Source of the DNA: Bryobacteraceae bacterium
GTDB taxonomy: Bacteria > Acidobacteriota > Terriglobia > Bryobacterales > Bryobacteraceae
Reading direction: 5' to 3'
NCBI GenBank assembly: GCA_019752335.1
Contig: JAIEMJ010000023.1
Span: 372,001-436,000 of the forward strand
DNA: 64,000 nt
Shown here piece by piece: positions 27,040 through 33,505 of the stretch. A model generated the notes under the pieces. The model worked only from the letters and a program-made list of their open reading frames with translations, did not search any database and was not told where the DNA came from. Numbering within the stretch: the first letter of the stretch is position 1; every line of letters starts with the position of its first letter. A program made the position numbers and the translations under genes.

Positions 27040-27935
27040 CGCAGAAAGTCCCGGTTGATGTGCGACCCGTGAATCTTGGCGTGGCAACTGGTGCAGTTGC
27101 GATAAGCCGGCAGCCGCAGGTCATGGAAGCCCGTCGCCACCGTGCCCAGGGTGGCCGCACGGCCGCCCGGCGCGTTGGCATGGCACTCCAGGCAAAGGTT
27201 CAACACCTCGGCACGATTCAACATGCGTGGATTGGCGGACCCGTGCGGCTCGTGGCAGGCGGCGCAACCTTCCAGCCGCACCGGCGCGTGCTCGAAGGCA
27301 AAGGGGCCGCGCTTATCGGCGTGGCAATTGAAGCAGCCCGGCTCGGCATTCGTCGTCCGCGCCGTGCTCCGGAGCGCCGACGAACGCGACGTGCCATGAG
27401 GATTGTGGCAATCGACGCAAGACATCACCCCTTGCGGCAAGGCATGCGCGTGCGAACGCTGGAAGGCCGCCCAGGCGCTGGCGTGGCAGTTCGAGCACAG
27501 CGCATTGATGACCGCCGCGCTCTTCCCCGGACCTTCGTGATGCACAGAGTGGCACGAGACGCACGCCACCTGCATCCTGGCGTGCGAGCCGCTCACGCGC
27601 CCCACATGCGTCGCCTGATTGCGATGGCAACTTAGACAGGACGAGTCGGCTACGCGTGGCGTGGCCTTGGCGTGGTTAAGGATGAACTTCGCCTCGGCCG
27701 CCTCCCCGTGCTTCGCTCCCGGGCCATGGCAACTCTCGCAGGACTGCCCCTTCCAACCGCGGCTTACATTGTTTTCGAGCGACCCATGCCGCGTCTTCAA
27801 GAAGGCCTTGCCCATTTCCTCATGGCAGACCAGGCAGGCCCCCGTATTGGCGTAGCCCTGTTTGTCCGTGTGGGGAGGTTGGGCACCGAACACGAGGCCC
27901 AACCAGCACGCGATGATGGCCAGGCTAACGCGCAT
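27036..27935 (-). CDS. MtrA/DmsE-type periplasmic decahaem cytochrome c
   Basis: 299 residues with a signal peptide (MRVSLAIIACWLGLVFGAQ) and exactly ten CxxCH sites, at Cys 34, 66, 100, 125, 147, 173, 201, 224, 248 and 281. Length, haem number and spacing agree with the MtrA/PioA/DmsE family. That protein inserts into the MtrB barrel and carries electrons from the periplasm to the surface cytochrome. Many lone His residues (HGS, HAHALP, HGTS) are available as distal ligands. Its start overlaps the end of the MtrC-like gene by 11 bp and its stop overlaps the porin start by 4 bp, so the three are translated as a unit. Confidence 0.93.
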   Translation of the reverse strand: MRVSLAIIACWLGLVFGAQPPHTDKQGYANTGACLVCHEEMGKAFLKTRHGSLENNVSRGWKGQSCESCHGPGAKHGEAAEAKFILNHAKATPRVADSSCLSCHRNQATHVGRVSGSHARMQVACVSCHSVHHEGPGKSAAVINALCSNCHASAWAAFQRSHAHALPQGVMSCVDCHNPHGTSRSSALRSTARTTNAEPGCFNCHADKRGPFAFEHAPVRLEGCAACHEPHGSANPRMLNRAEVLNLCLECHANAPGGRAATLGTVATGFHDLRLPAYRNCTSCHAKIHGSHINRDFLR

Positions 27936-29937
27936 GCACCCGGTTCACCGAGAATTCCGCGTTCGGCCCGTGGCAGACAGTACAGCTCTCGCCCAGCGGC
28001 GAAGTATTCAACTGCGCGTGCGCCGCGGCGTCGCGCGAAGTATGGCAACTCAGGCACGCGGCCGTCGTCGCGCCCACCGTGGGCAGCCAACCGCGCGGAT
28101 CGGTAACCGCCGTCAGATTCGGCCGCAGCGGTAAGGACTGGGAGTTATTCACGTGGCAAGTGGAGCAATCCGAGGCGCTGGTGGGGAAGCCGACCTTGCT
28201 GAAATCATTCACCGAACCGCCAAAGCCGTAAATGATGTATGGCCGCCCCTGCTCTTTGCCCGTATGGATGCGGTGGACCATGCTCGCGAAGCTGATCGCT
28301 TCGTTAGGCGCCTGCGCGGCCGGGCGGCGCGCGCCGTCCGTCATGGTCGCGTTGTGGCAAACCACGCACGCTTCAATCTGATTCCGGTTGCGCCCGTGCG
28401 CTTCGAGTCGCGTGTGGCAGGCATTGCATTTCTCGAGCGCCACCACTTGACGGCGCCTTTCCACGCGCGTCCCGTCGACGCTGAAGTAAGTGATGACGTT
28501 CTTCAGCGGATCGCGCACCGTCGTCGGAATCCGGCCCGGCCCCTCGAAGGACGCATTGCGATAGCCTTCCGCGCTTACCGAGTACGTGCCGCGCGCCGCG
28601 GCGGGGATGGCCACCGCGAAACGATGCGTGGCGATGCCGGCCGCCGAGGCCGTATCCGTGCGCGAAGCCTCCGAGGTGTAAGTCGTATAGTCCGGCGCGG
28701 GCCCGGCCAGAATCAGGGAGAGCGACGTCATGTCCGCCGGAGCCAAGGGTCGGCCTTCCGAATCGCGCAGGCGGTAGCTGACAATCGGGTTCTGGCCGGG
28801 CGCCGTGTCGCGCACTTCGATCAGTTCGATCGACTGGCCCTTTAGATTGCGCGAGAACTCCGGCACCACGTGCGCGCCCTTCACCGAAATGTCCCATTCG
28901 CGTTCGCCTTCCGGCCGGTGGCACTGGCCGCATTGGGCGTCACTGGTTTGCACCAGATGGCCCTTGCCGGCGGCAAAGTCGATATTGTCATGGCAGGAGC
29001 CACAGGCGGTACGGGACGGCTCGAACATCGCCGTCGCCTGCGACGCCGCGTTCGGCCCCGTTTGGGCGTGGCACGCGGCGCAGTTGCGCGGATTGGCCGG
29101 GAAGCCTACCGCCGAATAGTCCACTTCGGTCTGGCCGAAGCCGATGATCGAGTACTTGCCGCCGGCCTTCACACTGGGAAGATCCTTGCCCATGTGAATC
29201 TTGTGGGTCATCACGGTCATATCCACGGTATTGCCCGTGTCCGGATCCACCGTTTGGGGCGTGTGGCAAAGTACGCACATTTCGAGTCCCCGCCGCGCTC
29301 CTCCGTGCGCCGAGATGGTCACGTGGCAGGCATTGCAGGACCCGGTCTTGATCACGTCGCGCACCTGCGTCACGGGTCCGCCCGCCGGCACGAAGTCGAA
29401 GGTCGAACTGGCATAATTCGTACCCAGATCGAACGCCGTCAAATTGCGGCTGGCATAAGCGCCGATGGTGTGCGTCGCCGTGCGATCAAAGCCGGCCGGC
29501 GCGCGCGTGGCGAAAGTATACGTGTATTCGCCCTCTACGTCGTTCTTCGTCCAGAAGCCGCCCGTGTCGGAGGAGGCTTGGGTTGCCGACACGCGGGTGA
29601 TCGGGCTGGTCTGCACGCGCGTCGTATAGGCGCGGTAGACCTTCTGATCCTTGGGAATAAAGGCAGCCACCATGCTCACGGCCACTGGGCCTGGCGTTGT
29701 GACGCCCAAACGATCCAGCGGCACGCCCAGCGGATCCGTCAGGCGTACCCGCGCCGCGATGGAGCCGTCGGCATTCACCACCGCCGCGATCACCTTCATC
29801 TCGAGCCCAGGGCGCACGAAACTCACCGTCTTCGGATCGGCGTAGAAGGCCTTCTCGAGCGCGTTGTAAGCACGCGGTCCGGCGGAGAGCGCCGCGCCCA
29901 CCAACACGATCAGCCAATAGAAATGTCGTTTCCGCAT
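27925..29937 (-). CDS. OmcA/MtrC-family decahaem cytochrome c (surface terminal reductase)
   Basis: 670 residues. Ten CxxCH sites in two groups of five: Cys 201, 221, 286, 312, 336 and Cys 504, 524, 591, 628, 652. Before each group is a beta-rich domain (about 30-195 and 345-500). This two-domain, five-plus-five layout is that of MtrC/OmcA. MTHKIHMGKDLP and MVHRIHTGKEQG precede the third haem of each half, a further internal repeat. The N terminus is a cleavable signal (WLIVLVGAALSAG) with no lipobox cysteine, unlike the Shewanella lipoproteins, so anchoring must rely on the porin partner. It starts 4 bp after the NapC-like gene. Confidence 0.93.
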   Translation of the reverse strand: MRKRHFYWLIVLVGAALSAGPRAYNALEKAFYADPKTVSFVRPGLEMKVIAAVVNADGSIAARVRLTDPLGVPLDRLGVTTPGPVAVSMVAAFIPKDQKVYRAYTTRVQTSPITRVSATQASSDTGGFWTKNDVEGEYTYTFATRAPAGFDRTATHTIGAYASRNLTAFDLGTNYASSTFDFVPAGGPVTQVRDVIKTGSCNACHVTISAHGGARRGLEMCVLCHTPQTVDPDTGNTVDMTVMTHKIHMGKDLPSVKAGGKYSIIGFGQTEVDYSAVGFPANPRNCAACHAQTGPNAASQATAMFEPSRTACGSCHDNIDFAAGKGHLVQTSDAQCGQCHRPEGEREWDISVKGAHVVPEFSRNLKGQSIELIEVRDTAPGQNPIVSYRLRDSEGRPLAPADMTSLSLILAGPAPDYTTYTSEASRTDTASAAGIATHRFAVAIPAAARGTYSVSAEGYRNASFEGPGRIPTTVRDPLKNVITYFSVDGTRVERRRQVVALEKCNACHTRLEAHGRNRNQIEACVVCHNATMTDGARRPAAQAPNEAISFASMVHRIHTGKEQGRPYIIYGFGGSVNDFSKVGFPTSASDCSTCHVNNSQSLPLRPNLTAVTDPRGWLPTVGATTAACLSCHTSRDAAAHAQLNTSPLGESCTVCHGPNAEFSVNRVHAR

Positions 29938-29941
29938 GAAC

Positions 29942-31288
29942 TCAACCTCCCAATTCCTGCATCGCTTTCAGATCTTTTTCTTCCACGCCAATCACCTTAT
30001 GGCAGGCTTCACAGTCCTGCGTCAGCCCTTGGCCGGCCTTTTTCGGCTTCAGTTCGTCGCCGTGGCAACGGAAGCAGCCTGGCGAATCCGTATGGCCCAG
30101 ATGCTGGGGATAGGTGCCCCAGCCCACCCGCATCGCGGGAAATACATTGCGCTCGTACAGGCTCACCAGTTCGCGCCCCGCCTTCACCAGTTCCTCCCGC
30201 GGTACCGCAGGTTGGTTCTTCTCATAAAACGCCAACAGCCTTGCCGGCAGCGCTGCCGCCGCCGCACCCGGCGCGTACTCGCCGCGCAACGCATCCAGCG
30301 CCGCCTTGCGGAACAAGGGCAACCGCTGCGGCAAGCGGCCCTCGGTCATCATCTGATCGACGCTGCGTTCTGGATTCTCAAACTCATGCGCGGGCCGGTT
30401 GTGGCAATCCAGGCAATCCATATCCCGGCGAAAAACCGCGGTCTCCTTACCGGCGCGATAACCGTCCGTCGCATACTCCGCGCCACTCTTGGTGCGCACG
30501 GCCAGCATGCGCGACCGCCGCTCATCAGCCGCCTCGTAGGAAACGCCCCGATGGGCGCGATGAATCGCGCCCAGCTTCAACATCAGCGCCGTCTCCAACC
30601 GTTCGCCCGCGTCGTTAAACTGCGTCCGGCGCCACAGCCGCTGGCCATAGTCGTGTCTGGGCGAATGGCAGTTCTCGCAAGTTTCGCCAGCCGCCTTCAG
30701 TCCATGCGGCGGCGACGGAATGGGACGCTGGTAACGCCCCGTAGTCACCAGAAATAACTGCCGCGTCCCATTCACCTTGGCGCGGATTGCATTCCCCGCA
30801 CCCTCGCCGATGTGGCACTCCACGCACTTCACCTGCGCGTGCGCCCCCGCCTGATAGGCCGCAAACTCCGGCGCCATCACATGGCAGGCCGTACCGCAGA
30901 AGTTCGTCGACTCCATGTAATGCACCGTCTGATACGTCAGCGCGCCGCCGATAATCAGATTCGCGCACGTGGCCCCGCCGACGAACAGCAAAAAGCGCAG
31001 TACGCGCCGATTCGCCAGATCGATCTTGTCCGGCAGCACATGATGGTCCGGCGACTCGCGCCGCCGCTGCAGGCTGATACCCAAGGGCACCAGCACCAGT
31101 CCCAGGAAGAACGTCGCCGGCAGGGCCACGAACTGCAGAATGCCCAAATAGCCCGACGCCGCGCTCGCGCCCGTCAAAAAGATCCACAGCACGGTGGCCG
31201 AAAGCAGAAGAAACAGTCCGATCCGGCTCAGCCAGTTGTCGGTGAAGTAAACGAGCGGCAGGATCCAGCGGCGCGTGAATTTGCCCAT
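29942..31288 (-). CDS. NapC/NirT-family inner-membrane multihaem cytochrome (ImcH-like)
   Basis: 448 residues. Three membrane segments (about 21-39, 50-72, 98-122) lie before the haem part. Haem sites: an unusual CxxxCH, CGTACH (131-136), then CVECH 155, CENCH 204, CLDCH 292, CFRCH 405 and CEACH 426, six in all. NapC-like proteins take electrons from menaquinol at the outer face of the inner membrane. The three-helix anchor, the CxxxCH site and the long C-terminal haem region recall Geobacter ImcH more than Shewanella CymA. Its place between the monohaem and decahaem genes suits the entry point of the electron route. It is 6 bp downstream of the monohaem gene. Confidence 0.88.
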   Translation of the reverse strand: MGKFTRRWILPLVYFTDNWLSRIGLFLLLSATVLWIFLTGASAASGYLGILQFVALPATFFLGLVLVPLGISLQRRRESPDHHVLPDKIDLANRRVLRFLLFVGGATCANLIIGGALTYQTVHYMESTNFCGTACHVMAPEFAAYQAGAHAQVKCVECHIGEGAGNAIRAKVNGTRQLFLVTTGRYQRPIPSPPHGLKAAGETCENCHSPRHDYGQRLWRRTQFNDAGERLETALMLKLGAIHRAHRGVSYEAADERRSRMLAVRTKSGAEYATDGYRAGKETAVFRRDMDCLDCHNRPAHEFENPERSVDQMMTEGRLPQRLPLFRKAALDALRGEYAPGAAAAALPARLLAFYEKNQPAVPREELVKAGRELVSLYERNVFPAMRVGWGTYPQHLGHTDSPGCFRCHGDELKPKKAGQGLTQDCEACHKVIGVEEKDLKAMQELGG

Positions 31289-31294
31289 GGAAGT

Positions 31295-31606
31295 CTACTT
31301 TTTCAGCGTCCGGATGAAGGCCACGATATTCGCCGCGTCCTTCTCCACGGCCGGAATCCCCTTCATCTTGCCCACCCCTTCCAGGGTCTCCTTGATCAAC
31401 GCCGCGTCACTCTTCCCTTGCACTTCGGGCGCGCCCAGATGCTTCATCTCCACTTTCAACATCCTGGCCATCGCGGCGTTCGGAGTGCCGTCCGCACCGT
31501 GGCACTTCTTGCAGGAAGCATCATAGGCCGCTTTGCCGGCGGCGGCGTCCGCTGCCCACGCCGCGCTAACGAGAACCATGGGAAAGAACAATTTGTACAG
31601 TTTCAT
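31295..31606 (-). CDS. Small periplasmic monohaem cytochrome c
   Basis: 103 residues. Signal peptide MKLYKLFFPMVLVSAAWA, then a class I cytochrome c: GKAAYDASCKKCHGADGT with the haem site CKKCH, a likely axial Met in VGKMKGIP, and the closing helix ANIVAFIRTLKK. It is the first gene of the five-gene porin-cytochrome operon and could shuttle electrons between the inner-membrane cytochrome and the MtrA-like protein. A candidate sigma-54 site sits directly upstream. The predicted transcript start would leave almost no leader, so ribosome binding is unexplained. Confidence 0.9.
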   Translation of the reverse strand: MKLYKLFFPMVLVSAAWAADAAAGKAAYDASCKKCHGADGTPNAAMARMLKVEMKHLGAPEVQGKSDAALIKETLEGVGKMKGIPAVEKDAANIVAFIRTLKK

Positions 31607-31618
31607 CGCCTATTGCTA

Positions 31619-31635
31619 AGCAAGTAACGGGCCAA
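31619..31635 (-). promoter_or_regulatory. rpoN-type site: Candidate sigma-54 (-24/-12) promoter of the porin-cytochrome operon
   Basis: On the minus strand the sequence reads TTGGCCCGTTACTTGCT. GG and GC are separated by exactly 10 bases, and it matches the TGGCACG-N4-TTGCW consensus at all but one fixed position. Initiation 12 bases past the GC would fall about 2 bases before the start codon at 31606, a very short leader. No activator site was identified. Confidence 0.4.
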
Positions 31636-31754
31636 CGTCTCCAGAGCGCCATATGCGCATTCTGCGTTCCGCGTCTGCGCGAAATCACGCAAACACCGCG
31701 CGAAATAGCACAATTCTTACGCACCACCCACACAAAACCGCGTGCGTTTGGCGA

Positions 31755-31771
31755 TTGGCCATTCGATTGCA
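31755..31771 (+). promoter_or_regulatory. rpoN-type site: Candidate sigma-54 (-24/-12) promoter of the divergent cytochrome gene
   Basis: TTGGCCATTCGATTGCA again has GG-N10-GC with intact TGGC and TTGCA. Predicted initiation near 31782 gives a 12-base leader containing GAGG (31784-31787) and the ATG at 31794. This geometry is coherent and supports function. The site is on the opposite strand of the same 187-bp region as the other candidate. Confidence 0.4.
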
Positions 31772-31793
31772 TGACGCATCGCCGAGGTACCCC

Positions 31794-32276
31794 ATGATTC
31801 TCGCCATCGCCCTCCTTGCCCTCGCCGCCGACCTTCCCGATCAGGCGATACGCGGCAAGGAGCTATTCAACCTGAAGAGCGCCACGGGCTACGCCTGCAC
31901 CACCTGCCACGCCGTCGCCGGCGAAGGGACAGCCGTAGGCCCGGACCTGAAGACCATTGCCCCTCTGCACCCCCGGGCCGTGGTGCTCGGTATCCTGGCG
32001 ACCCGCACCCAGTACGTGAAGACGGTCTCGCAGACCAAAACCAAGTCGTTTCCCATGATCCAGTCCGGGGACATCTACTACGACCTGTCGAAGAATCCCC
32101 CCGCCGCAGTGAAGCTGACGCCCGACGAGATCCAGAAAGCCCGGGACAACGGCTCCTGGAAACACCCACCCGAGTCACGCGGCCTCACCAAAGAGCAACT
32201 GGCCGACCTGATCGCCTACCTCCGCTTTGCCCTCGCCGGCGACGCCAAAGGCGTCGACGCCAAGGAACTGAACTAA
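31794..32276 (+). CDS. Exported monohaem cytochrome c
   Basis: 160 residues from the ATG at 31794, which has GAGG 6 nt upstream and yields a short signal (MILAIALLALAADLP). The frame is open 141 bases further up, but that part is the intergenic region. There is one haem site, CTTCH, in GYACTTCHAVAGEGTAVGPDL. A later TKSFPMIQSG may supply the axial Met, and the fold closes with LADLIAYLRFAL. It is divergent from the porin-cytochrome operon and shares its regulatory region, so it may belong to the same electron-transfer process. Confidence 0.87.
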   Translation: MILAIALLALAADLPDQAIRGKELFNLKSATGYACTTCHAVAGEGTAVGPDLKTIAPLHPRAVVLGILATRTQYVKTVSQTKTKSFPMIQSGDIYYDLSKNPPAAVKLTPDEIQKARDNGSWKHPPESRGLTKEQLADLIAYLRFALAGDAKGVDAKELN

Positions 32277-32366
32277 GGTACACGCGGGCCGCCGATCTAC
32301 AGGAAAGCGTCGACGGTGACCCCGTTTTCGTTTTGTCCTCGCATTGTGTGCAAGGAGGACATTCTC

Positions 32367-33044
32367 ATGTTCAAATTTCGCACAGCCGTTTGCGTGCTCT
32401 TTCTCTCGGCCGGCCTTCCAGGGGCAGTGATTCCCATTCAGGGCCTTTTCAACACCGGTGTCGACAACAGTTCGTTACAGGTAGCCGATCTGGATGGTGT
32501 CTCTGACCCTCACTGGTTGCAAAACAACGCGACCGCCTTCACCTACAACATCAATCGAGCGTTTGGCTCGACGATCTATATCGACGAAAACAGCCTCATA
32601 GGTCCGGGCAGCCTCGCTTCCCGTTGGATCTCCGTCAACGGGGCCGGAGGTCCGGGAGCGTTTACCATACCCTTTACGCTCAGCTTCAACCTGGGCAGCG
32701 GAATTCCTAGCACGGCCTCCATCACCGGCCGCTGGGCCACCGACAACTGCGGCACGGCCCAACTGAATGGCGGCGCAGCCTTCTCCACCATCGCCGGTTG
32801 CAATACCTCCAGCAGTTTCACGCAGTGGAGCGCCTTCTCGGTGAATGCCGGTTTCCAGGCGGGAATCAATACGCTCACCTTCAATCTCCAGAATGTTGGC
32901 AACGGCGTGGGAGCCATCCGCGTGGAGTTTCTCTCGTCCGAAGTCACCTCCGACGTCCCGGAGCCCGCGACGTTCGGACTGCTGGGCGCCAGCCTCCTCG
33001 CCCTCGGCGCCCTCCGCCGCCGGTGCGCTGCGCCTATGGGATGA
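32367..33044 (+). CDS. PEP-CTERM exported protein
   Basis: 225 residues from the ATG at 32367, with AGGAGG 8 nt upstream. A signal peptide (FRTAVCVLFLSAGLPGA) leads to a low-complexity, Gly/Ser/Asn-rich beta protein with one cysteine pair. The C terminus is a textbook PEP-CTERM tail: VPEPATFGLLG, a hydrophobic helix (SLLALGAL) and an RRR cluster. Such proteins are processed by exosortase and linked to exopolysaccharide or surface coats; no exosortase gene is in the window. The function of the body is unknown. Confidence 0.85.
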   Translation: MFKFRTAVCVLFLSAGLPGAVIPIQGLFNTGVDNSSLQVADLDGVSDPHWLQNNATAFTYNINRAFGSTIYIDENSLIGPGSLASRWISVNGAGGPGAFTIPFTLSFNLGSGIPSTASITGRWATDNCGTAQLNGGAAFSTIAGCNTSSSFTQWSAFSVNAGFQAGINTLTFNLQNVGNGVGAIRVEFLSSEVTSDVPEPATFGLLGASLLALGALRRRCAAPMG

Positions 33045-33073
33045 GTTCGCGGGGCAGCAGGTCCCAGTGTGCG

Positions 33074-33099
33074 GCCGAGGACCACGCAGGGTCCTCGGC
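33074..33099. terminator. Stem-loop between convergent genes
   Basis: GCCGAGGACC-ACGCAG-GGTCCTCGGC forms a perfect 10-bp stem with a 6-nt loop, midway between the stops of the PEP-CTERM gene and the convergent membrane-protein gene. It could end transcription from both sides. It is followed by a C run, not a T run, so it is not a classical intrinsic terminator. Confidence 0.5.
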
Positions 33100-33114
33100 T
33101 CCCCCCCAGAGTGA

Positions 33115-33501
33115 TTACTTCGGGCGCTCCAAGGTGAGCAGGACCATCCACTGCGCCAAGGCGACGACGCCCATTAGCATCGCGCCCACCACCAGCCGCT
33201 GCGTCAGCAATGCCGCCCCCAGCCAGATCGTCATCGACACCGTCGCCAGTTCCGCCGTCGAGCGGACCCCCGTCACTTGCCAAAGCCGCGCCACTAGCCC
33301 GGCGAGCAAAATCGCGACTCCGGCCCAGCCCCACTCCGGATAGGCGCTGCCCGCCAGTCCCAGGCAATGCCAAGCCGCCACCCAGGAAGCCAGCAGCAGC
33401 AGACCCTCCGCTCGCCGCGTCGTGAAGCAGCGGCGCCAGGCGTAGGCCTCCGCCGCCAGCGCCAGAAACAGCAAACCTTCGCCCACAGTGGCCGGTGTCA
33501 T
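33115..33501 (-). CDS. Small integral membrane protein
   Basis: 128 residues from the ATG at 33501 (MTPATVGEGLL), 4 bp after the RND pump stop; the frame is open to 33537. About four hydrophobic helices (9-22, 32-56, 61-79, 92-122) and no recognised family. It is translated right after the pump and may be an accessory subunit, or simply co-transcribed. Confidence 0.65.
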   Translation of the reverse strand: MTPATVGEGLLFLALAAEAYAWRRCFTTRRAEGLLLLASWVAAWHCLGLAGSAYPEWGWAGVAILLAGLVARLWQVTGVRSTAELATVSMTIWLGAALLTQRLVVGAMLMGVVALAQWMVLLTLERPK

Positions 33502-33505
33502 CCGG

